From JBCCXL01 sp039191605 (GTDB taxonomy: Bacteria > Acidobacteriota > Thermoanaerobaculia > Multivoradales > JAHZIX01): a stretch of 64,000 bases of DNA. Position 1 is the stretch's first letter. The number at the start of each line of letters is the position of its first letter. A program made the translations under genes and the position numbers. Location of the stretch: assembly GCA_039191605.1 (NCBI GenBank), contig JBCCXL010000002.1, forward strand, positions 62,001 through 126,000, read 5' to 3'. This document shows positions 27,314 through 35,917 of the stretch, one piece after another. The notes below the pieces were generated by a model. It saw nothing but the letters and a program-made list of their open reading frames with translations, searched no databases and had not been told where the DNA came from.

Positions 27314-29542
27314 TCAGTCCTCGTCGGACTTGTCGTCGGCCGACTCTTCCGCCGAAGCCTCCTCAGCCGAAGCCTCCTCAGCCGAGGCCTCGTCCGCAGA
27401 CCCGGCTTCCGGGGCCGCTTCCGCGGCTTCGTCGGCTTCGGTCGCCTCGGCTTCGGAAGCGTCAGCAGCCTCAGCCTCTGAGGCGTCAGCATCGGCAGCC
27501 TCAGCCTCTACGGCCTCGGCATCAGAGGTGTCATCCGAGGCACCGGCATCAGAAGAATCAGCGTCAGAGGCCTCGGCATCCGCCGCGACGGCCTCAGACT
27601 CTTCCGAGCCCTCGGCAGCGGCCTCTGCACCCTCCTCTTCCTCCGCCTCTTCCGGCGCGTTGGCGGTCTCCAGCTCAGCGATCTCCTCAGCCGTCGGCTG
27701 CGGAACGCCTCGCATCGTCAGGCCGACCTTCTTCTCCGACTCCTCGATGCGCAGGATGCGGGATCGTACCCACTCCCCCGTGCTGAAGAAGTCCGCCAGC
27801 TTGTTGGCGGAGACATCCGTCTCGGAGATGTGCACCAGGCCTTCGAGCCCCTCGTAGATGTCCACGAAGAGACCGAAGTCGGTGACGTTGACGATCTGAC
27901 CCTCGACGATGTCGCCGACGTTGTGGCTATCCACGAAATCCTGCCACTCATTGGGCATGAACTCCTTGATGGACAGCGACACCCGCTGGTTGGCAACGTC
28001 GATGTTGGTGATCCGTGCCTTGACCGACTCGCCCTTCTTGAGCACCTCGGAAGGATGCTTGACCCGCTTGGTCCAGGACATGTCGGAAACGTGGATCAGG
28101 CCGTCGATGCCCTCGGTGATCTCAACGAAAGCGCCGAAATCGGTGAGGTTGCGCACCTTGCCCTCGATGATCGAGCCCTCGGGGAAGGTATCCGCCAGCT
28201 CCTCCCAGGGGTTGCGCTCGGTCTGGCGCAGGGAGAGGCTGATGCGGCGCTGGTCCATGTCCAGCTCGGAGACGATCGCCTCCACCTGATCCTCGACGTT
28301 GACGATCTTGGAGGGGTTGACGACCTTCTTGGTCCAGGACATCTCGCTGACGTGGACCAGACCCTCGACGCCCTCTTCGATCTCGACGAAGGCACCGTAG
28401 TCGACGATGCTGACCACGCGACCGCGCACCCGGGAGCCGATGGGGTACTTCTTGTCCACCAGGGTCCAGGGATCCTCGCTCTTCTGCTTGTAGCCGAGAG
28501 AGACGCGCTCGGTGTCGGGATCGAATTTGAGCACCACCACGCCGACTTCGTCGCCGACGGAGAAATGCTCGGAGGGGTGGTTGACCCGGCCCCAGGAGAT
28601 GTCGGTGATGTGCAGCAGACCGTCGATGCCGCCGAGGTCGATGAACACGCCGTAGTCGGTGATGTTCTTGACCACGCCCTGGATGCGAGCATCGGGGCGC
28701 AGGCGGGTGAGGGTCTCCTCCTTCTTCTTGGCGAATTCCTTCTCCAGGACCGCCTTGCGGGAGAGCACGATGTTGTTGCGCCGGCGATCGAGGCTGATGA
28801 CCTTGAACTCCAGCTCCTCGCCCTTCAGGGACTCGAGGTTCTTGACCGGGCGGATATCCACCAGGGATCCCGGCAGGAAGGCCCGCAGACCGACGTCCAC
28901 GGTGAGGCCACCCTTGATGCGGTCGACGACGCGACCGTTGATGATGGTGCCTTCCTCGAAAGCCGCCTGGATCTCGTTCCAGCGGCGCATCCGCTTGGCC
29001 TTCTGGTGAGAGAGCAGAACGTGGCCTTCCACGTCCTCGGTCTTCTCCAGCAGCACCTCGACGGAGTCGCCGACGGCGATTTGTAGCTCGCCGTCGCGAT
29101 TCTTGAATTCCTGGGCCGCGATCAGGCCTTCACTCTTATAACCGACGTCGACGACGATGGTGTCCGAGTTGATGGCGATGACGTGACCTTCCACAATCTC
29201 GCCCTCGGCGAGGTTGTGCATGCTCTGATCGATGAGCTGGGCGAATTGTTCCCAGTCTAGCTCGCCGCCCTCCTCGAGGATCCTGTCCGCGTGGGCAGCG
29301 GTAAACGCGTCGCTGTCTTCAGCAGCTTCCGCGGTATCAGTCTCTTCGTCCGCTGCGTCACCCTGCAGCGCGGGGGCGTCGGCCTCGGCGGTCTCAACCG
29401 CTTCAGCTTCGGCGGTTTCACCTTCGGCGGCCGCCTCGACAGCAGCTTCCGGCTGCCCGTCGGAGCTCTCCGCCGCACCCGCCACGACGGCGGTCTCCTC
29501 GGCGTTCTCCGCGGACTGGTTGTTCTCTTCGGTGGATGCCAT
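27314..29542 (-). CDS. rpsA: Ribosomal protein S1 with acidic terminal extensions
   Basis: A 742-residue S1 protein. Six S1 RNA-binding domains lie at about 112-180, 196-263, 283-352, 368-438, 454-525 and 541-611; the last four carry the canonical (D/E)(Y/F)G(V/A/L)F pattern. S1 recruits mRNA to the 30S subunit. E. coli S1 has 557 residues; the excess here is an acidic N-terminal tail with no Lys or Arg before Arg87 and an acidic Ala/Glu/Ser tail from 613 to 742 with a single Lys, ending in three ASAEE-type repeats. The ATG at 29542 has AAGGAG nine bases upstream. A strong promoter lies about 110 bases above and a hairpin follows. Confidence 0.96.
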   Translation of the reverse strand: MASTEENNQSAENAEETAVVAGAAESSDGQPEAAVEAAAEGETAEAEAVETAEADAPALQGDAADEETDTAEAAEDSDAFTAAHADRILEEGGELDWEQFAQLIDQSMHNLAEGEIVEGHVIAINSDTIVVDVGYKSEGLIAAQEFKNRDGELQIAVGDSVEVLLEKTEDVEGHVLLSHQKAKRMRRWNEIQAAFEEGTIINGRVVDRIKGGLTVDVGLRAFLPGSLVDIRPVKNLESLKGEELEFKVISLDRRRNNIVLSRKAVLEKEFAKKKEETLTRLRPDARIQGVVKNITDYGVFIDLGGIDGLLHITDISWGRVNHPSEHFSVGDEVGVVVLKFDPDTERVSLGYKQKSEDPWTLVDKKYPIGSRVRGRVVSIVDYGAFVEIEEGVEGLVHVSEMSWTKKVVNPSKIVNVEDQVEAIVSELDMDQRRISLSLRQTERNPWEELADTFPEGSIIEGKVRNLTDFGAFVEITEGIDGLIHVSDMSWTKRVKHPSEVLKKGESVKARITNIDVANQRVSLSIKEFMPNEWQDFVDSHNVGDIVEGQIVNVTDFGLFVDIYEGLEGLVHISETDVSANKLADFFSTGEWVRSRILRIEESEKKVGLTMRGVPQPTAEEIAELETANAPEEAEEEEGAEAAAEGSEESEAVAADAEASDADSSDAGASDDTSDAEAVEAEAADADASEAEAADASEAEATEADEAAEAAPEAGSADEASAEEASAEEASAEESADDKSDED

Positions 29543-29653
29543 GTACGTGATTCTCCTTAACACTTTGGGATACGGACGCGGGGGCGCCCGCTGAGCTTTC
29601 GAATTCACGAAAGCGCCAGAGTTCCTTAAGTCACTTAGAACTCGGGAATTTCG

Positions 29654-29683
29654 AGTATAGATTTGCTGAGAATAGGGTGTCAA
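29654..29683 (-). promoter_or_regulatory. Sigma-70 promoter of rpsA
   Basis: On the minus strand TTGACA (29678-29683) and TATACT (29654-29659) are separated by 18 bases, a near-consensus promoter. Transcription would start near 29647 and give a leader of about 105 bases, long enough for the S1 autoregulation known in other bacteria; no specific operator structure was identified. Confidence 0.8.
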
Positions 29684-29840
29684 CCAATGTAGATTGCTCT
29701 TCTCGCAGCCCAGCGCCGGAGGTCTCCACCGGACCTCCCTATGCTTGTCCCCTTCTTCGCTGCCAAGATACAGTCCTCGGCGCCTAGGAAGCCGAGAAAA
29801 GCCATTCTAAGCTTGCGTCCTTCATCGCATTTCCTCCCCC

Positions 29841-31037
29841 ATGCCCCGCCCCCTCCAATCAGCCCACCACGCCCCTGCTGCCAGTACCGGTGAAAGTGCC
29901 GGTGCCGGTAGCGGCGAGAAGCAGTCTTCCCGTCGTGACCGCGTCGGCGTTGAGGTGCGAGAGGTCACTGCGTCAAAGCAAGGCGCAGCCCCTCCCCCTC
30001 GCCGCAGCGTGGTGATCCCCAACCTCAACTCGCCGCTCCTTCACCGCACTCTCGAGGCCCTCGCCGCCCAGGGAGCGCCCGGCGCCGACACCGAGGTCCT
30101 GGTGGTGGGCCGCGATGCCCCCGGGCAAGTGCCGCGAGACGGAAGCGTGCGCTTTCTCGAAACCGCCGAGCCGGTCAATCCGGCTACCGCCCGCAACCTC
30201 GGCGTCGCCGCCGCCGGCGGGCGCAGCTACTACTTCACCGACGCCGATTGCGCTCCCCAACCGGGATGGCTAGACCACCTGGAGCGGGCCCTCGAAGGGG
30301 AAGACGGGACGGGCAACGAAGGGGATAGTGAAACACCGCGGGTCGCCGGCGGCGCCGTGCTCTTCCCAATGAAAAGCAGTTCCATGGATAGCATTCCGAT
30401 GGGGAGCAGCCCGATGGATAGCGGCCCAAGGGACAGCGGCCTATGGGCCCTGGCGGACAACATCGCCTCCTTCCACGAGCTGCTGCCGGATCGCCCCGCG
30501 GAGACGAGCTCCGAAGGCCCCCTGGGCAGCCTCAATCTCGCCGTCAACGCCGCCGGCTGGAGCCGGGTCGGCCCCTTCGACGAAGAGCTCACCACCTCCG
30601 AGGACTTCGATTGGGTGCTGCGGGCCCGCGCCGCGGGGGTGCCCACCGCCTTCGTGCCGGAGGCCATCGTGGAGCACGCCGCGGTGCGCGAGAACCGCGC
30701 CGCCCTGGAGGGCCACGCCGCCTGGTACGGCCGCCACTTCCTGGATTTCTGCGATCGTCACCCCGCCCTCTGGGGCACCGGCCCGACCTGGGCCAGCCGA
30801 CGCCGTCTCGCCGCCACCGCGGGGCTGAAATCGTGGTGGTCGGCGCTGCAGATCTTCCGCCGGCATCCGATGCTGCGCTCTAGCTGGCGTACCCTGCCGG
30901 CCGTCGTGCTCTTCAAGCGCGCCTGGTACCGCGAAGTCCTCGCCAGCTGGCGGCGACGAGAGCAAGGACAGGAGCAGGAGCAGCGGCCTCCTGGTCAGGA
31001 ACAGGCGCAGAAGCGGGACGAGGCGGTGCCCCGTTGA
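29841..31037 (+). CDS. Glycosyltransferase family 2 protein
   Basis: A 398-residue GT2 enzyme opening a plus-strand polysaccharide operon. SVVIPNLNSPLLHRTLEAL starts the GT-A fold, NPATARNLGVAAAGG is the GT2 donor-site helix and FTDADCAPQPGW the metal-binding aspartate motif. GPFDEELTTSEDFDWVLRARAAG is the acceptor-loop region. The first 55 residues are disordered, and a five-unit 15-base repeat encodes a PMDSG-like insertion in the middle. The C-terminus ends in a Gln/Glu-rich tail. The stop overlaps the TTG of the flippase, so the two are coupled. The sugar transferred is unknown. Confidence 0.85.
   Translation: MPRPLQSAHHAPAASTGESAGAGSGEKQSSRRDRVGVEVREVTASKQGAAPPPRRSVVIPNLNSPLLHRTLEALAAQGAPGADTEVLVVGRDAPGQVPRDGSVRFLETAEPVNPATARNLGVAAAGGRSYYFTDADCAPQPGWLDHLERALEGEDGTGNEGDSETPRVAGGAVLFPMKSSSMDSIPMGSSPMDSGPRDSGLWALADNIASFHELLPDRPAETSSEGPLGSLNLAVNAAGWSRVGPFDEELTTSEDFDWVLRARAAGVPTAFVPEAIVEHAAVRENRAALEGHAAWYGRHFLDFCDRHPALWGTGPTWASRRRLAATAGLKSWWSALQIFRRHPMLRSSWRTLPAVVLFKRAWYREVLASWRRREQGQEQEQRPPGQEQAQKRDEAVPR
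30366..30440 (+). repeat. Five-unit 15-base in-frame repeat in a glycosyltransferase
   Basis: Units begin at 30366, 30381, 30396, 30411 and 30426 and encode PMKSS, SMDSI, PMGSS, PMDSG and PRDSG. They lie between the donor-site and acceptor-site motifs, so copy number would lengthen a surface loop without a frameshift. Confidence 0.8.
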
Positions 31038-32500
31038 GCTCGAACTCCCCAGACGGAGCCCAGGGCAGCACTCACCAGCGCTTCCTCTCCTCCACCCTCG
31101 CCGCCTACGGCTCTCAGCTCGCCCGCACCGCCATTCGCCTGGTGGTGGACCTGTCCTTAGCCCGCCTGGTGCTGCCGCAGGGCCACGGCCTCTTCGATCA
31201 GGCCCTCGCCCTGGTGATGATCCTCAGCCTGGTGCGGGACCTCGGCCTGCCCTATCACCTGGTGCGGGATCCCAAGGCGCCCTACGGCACGGTGCTCGCC
31301 TGGAGCCTCGGCAGCGGCCTGGTGCTGGTGGTGGGCACCCTGCTGGCGGCCCCCTGGACCGCTCGCCTCGATCCCGGGCTGCCGGCGGTGCTCCAGGTGC
31401 TCTGCCTGTGGCTGCTGGTGGACGCCCTAGCGGTCACCCCGCGGGTCTTCTTCGAGCGCCAGCTACAGGTCAAGAAGCTGGTGGCGCCGGAAGTCCAGCG
31501 CTCCCTGGTCTTCGCCAGCGTCGCCCTCCCACTGGCCTACTTCGGCTTCGGAGTCTGGTCCTTCGTCGCCGCGGAGCTGGCGGCGGCCACCTTCTTCGCC
31601 GCGCGGGTCTGGGCTCGCGCCTGGGGGGAGCTACCCCTCGAGGTCGAATTCGCCCAAATTCCCGGGCTGCTGAAGCAGAGCCGCTGGCTCTTCCTCGTCG
31701 CCCTGGCGGCGGTTTCCCTGCCCCAGGTGGCGGTGCTGATCCTCGGTTTCTTCGTCACCAGCACCGACGTCGGCTTCTTCAACCGCGCTCGCTCCTGGGC
31801 TTTTCGGCTCCAGATCCTGGTGCTGCCGGCCCTCGCCCGGGTGCTCTATCCGGCCCTGGTGGCCTATCAGGACGACGACGAGCGCTTTCGCACCGCCTAT
31901 CGCTTCGGCACCCTGTCGATCCTCGCCCTGGAAACCCTGGCGGCCTACTTTCTCTTCTTCAACGCCGAGATCGCCCTGCTGAAGATCCTCCTCGGGCCCG
32001 GCTGGGAAGGAGCGGTCCCGCTGCTGAAGATCCTTTGCTTCGCGCCGCTGGTGGACCCCTTCTCCCGCCTCGGCGGCGAGGTCCTCAAGGTGCGCCACGA
32101 GGACCGAGTATGGCTCTTCATCGTCGTCCTCAATTCCTTCAGCCTCGGGATCTTCGGCTGGTGGCTCACCTCCGGCCTCGGTGGCGCCGGCATGGCCTGG
32201 GCCCACTATCTGCTGCTGGGGAACCTGGTGATGACCTGGCGCATGGCGGTGCTGCTGGGACCGATCTTCTGGCGCCTGCTGGCAGACCTGGTCTTCCTCT
32301 ACCTCGCTCCTCTGCCCCTCTTCCTCGCCGTCGCCGCCTGGCAGCCGGAGGCGACCTGGTCTCGCTTCGCCTTTTCTCTCCTCGCCGCCGCCGCCGCCGC
32401 CGGCCTCTACGCCTGGCGCTTCCACCGCCCCTTCCGCACCTTCTTGCGCCACGGTGGTGAAGGCCAGGAAGAGGCCGCCACGGCGGAAGCCGCACCATGA
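31034..32500 (+). CDS. Wzx-type oligosaccharide flippase
   Basis: A 488-residue polytopic protein of the MOP superfamily (PST/Wzx), expected to flip lipid-linked oligosaccharide across the inner membrane. It opens with STLAAYGSQLARTAIRLVVDLSLARLVLP, then the typical GLFDQALALVMI and a FFERQLQVKKLV stretch found in Wzx proteins. Twelve to fourteen membrane segments are visible. The start is a TTG at 31034 overlapping the previous stop (TTGA), and its own stop overlaps the next ATG. Gene order GT2, flippase, GT4 and deacetylase is that of a capsule or exopolysaccharide unit. Confidence 0.88.
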   Translation: MSSNSPDGAQGSTHQRFLSSTLAAYGSQLARTAIRLVVDLSLARLVLPQGHGLFDQALALVMILSLVRDLGLPYHLVRDPKAPYGTVLAWSLGSGLVLVVGTLLAAPWTARLDPGLPAVLQVLCLWLLVDALAVTPRVFFERQLQVKKLVAPEVQRSLVFASVALPLAYFGFGVWSFVAAELAAATFFAARVWARAWGELPLEVEFAQIPGLLKQSRWLFLVALAAVSLPQVAVLILGFFVTSTDVGFFNRARSWAFRLQILVLPALARVLYPALVAYQDDDERFRTAYRFGTLSILALETLAAYFLFFNAEIALLKILLGPGWEGAVPLLKILCFAPLVDPFSRLGGEVLKVRHEDRVWLFIVVLNSFSLGIFGWWLTSGLGGAGMAWAHYLLLGNLVMTWRMAVLLGPIFWRLLADLVFLYLAPLPLFLAVAAWQPEATWSRFAFSLLAAAAAAGLYAWRFHRPFRTFLRHGGEGQEEAATAEAAP

Positions 32501-33693
32501 GTTCGCCACAATCCATTCAGGTGGCCTTCGTGATGCCCGGCATGGGCGTGGTGAAGCGAGGGGCGGAGGTCTTCGTCGGCGATCTCTGCCGCGCCCTCGG
32601 CGCTCGGGAGGATTTCGACGTGCTGCTCTTGAGCCGAGGCGTTCCGGAGCCGGACGTGCTGGAGTCCCTCGCCGAAGCCCCTCTGCCGGTGCGAGTGCTG
32701 CACCGAGAGCATCCTCTGCTCTCTCGGGTCTACGACGCCACCCGCTTCGGCCGCAAGGTCCTAGATACCCTCTTCCTCGACCCTTTGAACATCGAATGGG
32801 GCACCGCCGCTCTCTCCGCCCTGGGGCAGCTGCGGCGCCGACGACGGCGCACCGGGGATTGGCCCGACGTGTTGGTGATGGAGGGCGGCCTGGTGGGAGG
32901 CTGGGTGGCCCGCTGGCTGCGCTGGCGCCACGGCGTTCCCTTCGTCGACATCGCCCACGGCAACAGCCCGAAGTGGGAGGGAACCTTCGCCCGCCAGCGC
33001 CCGGACCGAGTGGTGGCCTTCACCGAGGCCGCCGCGGCGATGATCCAGGCGCGGGCGCCGAAGGCCCAGGTGGAGGTGATCCCCCACGGCGTCGACCTGG
33101 AGCGCTTTCACCCCGAAGGAGAGCGAGCGACGACGGGACTCGGCTCCCCGCTGATCCTCAGCGCCGGCTCCATCGACGAGCACAAGCGCCCCCGAGCCAC
33201 CGTGGAGGCGGTCTCGAGACTGGCCCAGCGGGGCTTTCCCCAGGCCAGCCTGCTGATGCTGGGGGAAGGACCGGAAGCCGAAGCGGTAGACGCCCTCGCC
33301 GCCGAGCGCCTCGGCGAGGGTCGCTACCGTCGGCTCAGCGTGCCCCGGGAGGAGATGCCGAGCTGGTATCGCGCCGCCCAGGTCTTCGCCCTGCCCTCCG
33401 TCACCGAGGCCTTCGGCCTGGTCTACCTCGAGGCCCTCGCCTGCGGCCTGCCCTGCGTCGCTCCACACGACGGCGTGCGCCGCACGGTGATCGGCGAGGC
33501 CGGGGTGCTGTGCCCGGATCCCGAAGATCCGGATCTCTACGCCGCCGATCTCGAGCTCGCCCTTAAGACCCATTGGGGAGAGCGGCCCCGCCGCCAGGCG
33601 GAGGGCTTCCCCTTCGCCGCCACCGCCGAGGCCTACGCTCGGCTCTTTCGCTCCCTCGCGGGGCGGGCAGCGGATGCGGAGGCCAGCCAATGA
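32497..33693 (+). CDS. Glycosyltransferase family 4 protein
   Basis: A 398-residue GT-B enzyme. The N-domain has VAFVMPGMGVVKRGAEVFVGDLC, with a glycine-rich acceptor loop, and FVDIAHGNSPKWEG. The C-domain carries LSAGSIDEHKRPRATVEAV and the donor motif ALPSVTEAFGLVYLEALACGLP, whose two glutamates fit the EX7E pattern. It probably adds a hexose to the glycan flipped by its neighbour. ATGA overlaps join it to the genes on both sides. Confidence 0.88.
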   Translation: MSSPQSIQVAFVMPGMGVVKRGAEVFVGDLCRALGAREDFDVLLLSRGVPEPDVLESLAEAPLPVRVLHREHPLLSRVYDATRFGRKVLDTLFLDPLNIEWGTAALSALGQLRRRRRRTGDWPDVLVMEGGLVGGWVARWLRWRHGVPFVDIAHGNSPKWEGTFARQRPDRVVAFTEAAAAMIQARAPKAQVEVIPHGVDLERFHPEGERATTGLGSPLILSAGSIDEHKRPRATVEAVSRLAQRGFPQASLLMLGEGPEAEAVDALAAERLGEGRYRRLSVPREEMPSWYRAAQVFALPSVTEAFGLVYLEALACGLPCVAPHDGVRRTVIGEAGVLCPDPEDPDLYAADLELALKTHWGERPRRQAEGFPFAATAEAYARLFRSLAGRAADAEASQ

Positions 33694-34478
33694 AGGGCCG
33701 CTTTCCCGCCCCGATCCTGATGCTCCATCACGTCGACTCGGAGCCCGTCGAACCGGTCCCCGTCTTCCCGGACTCCTACCTCACCCCCGAGGACTTCGAG
33801 GGCCTGCTGGACCTGCTGGAGAGCCGAGGCTCCACGGTGCTCAGCCTCTCCGACGCCGTAGGGCGCTGGCGCCGGGGCGAGAAGCTCCCCCGGCGCGCCG
33901 TCGTCCTCACCTTCGACGACGGCTACCGCTGCTTCGCCGAGCACGCCTGGCCCGCCCTGCGCCGCCGAGGCTGGCCCGCCACCCTCTTCGTCGTCGCCGA
34001 CCTGTTGGGGAGCACCAACCTCTGGGACCTCGAGAAGGGCGAACGCCAAGAAGAGCTGCTGGATGCGTCAGCCCTTCGCCAGCTGGCGGCAGAAGGCGTC
34101 GACATCGGCTGCCATTCCATGACCCACGCGGATCTCTCCATCACGGACTCCGAAGGCATCTCGCGGGAGATTTCGCACGCCAAGAAGAAGCTAGAAGACG
34201 AGCTGGGCTGCCCCATCGACACCTTCTGCTATCCCTACGGCCGACTCTCCCCCGCCGCCGCGGGGGCCGCCCGGGAGGCCGACTTCACCGCCGCCGTGGT
34301 CATCGACGCTCCCTCCTGGGCCGCGCCCAAAGATCCCTTCACCCTGGCGCGGGAGATCATCACCCCCAGGGACAGCCCCTTCGAGCGCAAGCTGAAAGTC
34401 AGCGGCGGGTATCGCACGTGGCGCAAGCTGCCTCGACTGGGGATTCTGAAGGCACTGCGGAACCTAGCGGGGCGCTAG
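33690..34478 (+). CDS. Polysaccharide deacetylase (NodB homology domain)
   Basis: A 262-residue carbohydrate esterase family 4 enzyme that removes N- or O-acetyl groups from sugars. Motif 1 TFDDGY is at 74-79, with Asp76 as base and Asp77 as metal ligand, and motif 2 HSMTH at 142-146 gives both histidine ligands. Motif 3 is CYPYGR. The ATG at 33690 overlaps the previous stop (ATGA); upstream in-frame codons read through the glycosyltransferase and are not used. There is no signal peptide, so it may act on a cytoplasmic lipid-linked intermediate. It is the last gene of the coupled run and a hairpin covers its stop. Confidence 0.9.
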   Translation: MKGRFPAPILMLHHVDSEPVEPVPVFPDSYLTPEDFEGLLDLLESRGSTVLSLSDAVGRWRRGEKLPRRAVVLTFDDGYRCFAEHAWPALRRRGWPATLFVVADLLGSTNLWDLEKGERQEELLDASALRQLAAEGVDIGCHSMTHADLSITDSEGISREISHAKKKLEDELGCPIDTFCYPYGRLSPAAAGAAREADFTAAVVIDAPSWAAPKDPFTLAREIITPRDSPFERKLKVSGGYRTWRKLPRLGILKALRNLAGR

Positions 34479-34512
34479 CGCTCGCGCCCCGCGCAACTTC
34501 TGAAGTTTCGCG
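34467..34512 (+). terminator. Double hairpin over the end of the polysaccharide operon
   Basis: GCGGGGCGC (34467-34475) pairs with GCGCCCCGC (34484-34492) across the deacetylase stop codon. A second small hairpin around AACTTC-T-GAAGTT follows at about 34494-34507. Neither has a U tract, so termination is uncertain. Confidence 0.45.
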
Positions 34513-34566
34513 CTGGCGTCGACGCACCCGCCACCGCTATCCTGATCTGAACGCTATTCTGCTGGC

Positions 34567-35142
34567 GTGGACGCTATGGCCCCTGAGATCCCCCATCCCC
34601 TCCCGCCCCCGCCCTCCGGCTGCTGGTACCGCCTGGGGCGAGATTTCTCGCGCCTGCGGGAGGTCAAGGGCTGGGGTCGGCTGCGGACCCTGGGAGACGT
34701 GCTGCTCTTCGACTCGGGTTTTCAGGCGCTAATTCTGCACCGCTTCGCCCACGCCCTGGTGGGCGCCGGGGTGCCGGCGCTGCCGGCGCTGCTGCGGCGG
34801 CTGTCCATCGCCCTGTGCTCCATCGACATCCTGCCTCGAGCGCAGATCGGCGGCGGCTGCCTGATCGCCCACGGGCTGGGCATCGTTATCGGCGGCACGG
34901 GGAGGCTGGGGGAAGACTGCACCCTGCTCCACGGCGTGACCCTAGGGGAGGCCCGATTCGATGAGCTGGACTGCCCCCACGTCGGCGACCGGGTGACCCT
35001 CGGCGCGCGGGCGACGCTTCTGGGGGGCATCGTCATCGGCGACGACGCCATGGTCGCCGCCGGGTCAGTGGTGCTGAAGGACGTGCCGCCGGGAGCGACC
35101 GCCGCCGGGGTCCCGGCGAAGATCCTCGATGGCGAGGACTAG
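34567..35142 (+). CDS. Serine O-acetyltransferase-like hexapeptide transferase
   Basis: A 191-residue left-handed beta-helix acetyltransferase. The helix begins near residue 90 (ILPRAQIGGGCLIAHGLGIVIGG) and ends with VVLKDVPPGATAAGVPAKIL. HGLGIVIGGTGRLGEDCTLLHGVTLG matches CysE, which acetylates serine for cysteine synthesis. The N-terminal 85 residues have the short helical domain with a hydrophobic FDSGFQALILHRFAHAL. CysE relatives in polysaccharide clusters acetylate sugars, and this one follows such a cluster, so both roles remain open. The GTG at 34567 or the ATG at 34576 may start it. Confidence 0.82.
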   Translation: MDAMAPEIPHPLPPPPSGCWYRLGRDFSRLREVKGWGRLRTLGDVLLFDSGFQALILHRFAHALVGAGVPALPALLRRLSIALCSIDILPRAQIGGGCLIAHGLGIVIGGTGRLGEDCTLLHGVTLGEARFDELDCPHVGDRVTLGARATLLGGIVIGDDAMVAAGSVVLKDVPPGATAAGVPAKILDGED

Positions 35143-35165
35143 CCCCCGCAAGTCTGCACAGTTGG

Positions 35166-35200
35166 GAGCTGCCCAGTCAGGAGCTGCCCAGTCAGGAGCT
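35166..35200 (-). repeat. Perfect 15-base tandem duplication over the cmk stop
   Basis: GAGCTGCCCAGTCAG occurs at 35166-35180 and 35181-35195, followed by GAGCT. The inner copy supplies the TGA stop of cmk at 35192-35194 and the outer one repeats it 15 bases further on. Confidence 0.85.
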
Positions 35201-35917
35201 GAGCCGCTCCTCCACCTGCGCCGCCATGGCTTCCACCACCTGATCGATGGTCAGCTCGGTGGTGTCCACCAGGTGGTAGGTCTCGTCGTAGGTCAGCGGC
35301 GCCTCCGACCGGTTGCGGTCGCGGTGATCCCGCTCCTCCATCTCCTGCTGTAAAGCCTGGAGATCAAGGGACGGGTCCTTGGCCTTCATCTGCTCGAAGC
35401 GCCGCGCCACCCGGGTCTCCATCTGGGCCTCGAGGAAGAATTTATGCGGCGTCTGGGGGAAGACCCGAGTGCCGATGTCCCGCCCTTCCAGCACGCCGCC
35501 GGTGACCTCTCCGGCGGCCCGCTGCAGCTCCACCATGCGATGGCGGACTTCCGGATGAGTGGCCACAGAGCTGGCGGCGGAGCTGACCTCGGGACTGCGC
35601 AGCTGGCTCTCGACTTCTTCACCGTCCAGCAGCACCCGCAGGTTTCCGTGGGGATCCGGACGCAGGGAGATCTCGGTCTCGGCGGCGAAGCGAGCGGCGG
35701 CGGAGCGGGCGGCGGGGTCTTCCCCGGCGCGCAGCAGCTTGAGGCCCATGGCGCGATACATCGCCCCGGTATCTAGGTAGGGGACCCCCAGGCGACGGGC
35801 CAGCAGCCGGGCGACGGTGCTCTTGCCGACTCCGGCGGGGCCGTCGATGGCCACCACTAGAGCCTTGGGTTCCTGGGCCCCGGCGACCGGGGAGTTCGAT
35901 GAGCTTGGAGCGTTCAT
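35192..35917 (-). CDS. cmk: Cytidylate kinase
   Basis: A 241-residue kinase that phosphorylates CMP and dCMP. The P-loop IDGPAGVGKST, the LDTGAMYRAMG substrate loop, and GRDIGTRVFPQTPHKFFLEA with RDHRDRNRSEAPLTY near the end are those of bacterial CMP kinases. It is translationally coupled to rluB upstream by an ATGA overlap. Its C-terminus lies in a tandem repeat that duplicates the stop. The first 20 residues are a disordered addition. Confidence 0.95.
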   Translation of the reverse strand: MNAPSSSNSPVAGAQEPKALVVAIDGPAGVGKSTVARLLARRLGVPYLDTGAMYRAMGLKLLRAGEDPAARSAAARFAAETEISLRPDPHGNLRVLLDGEEVESQLRSPEVSSAASSVATHPEVRHRMVELQRAAGEVTGGVLEGRDIGTRVFPQTPHKFFLEAQMETRVARRFEQMKAKDPSLDLQALQQEMEERDHRDRNRSEAPLTYDETYHLVDTTELTIDQVVEAMAAQVEERLSS

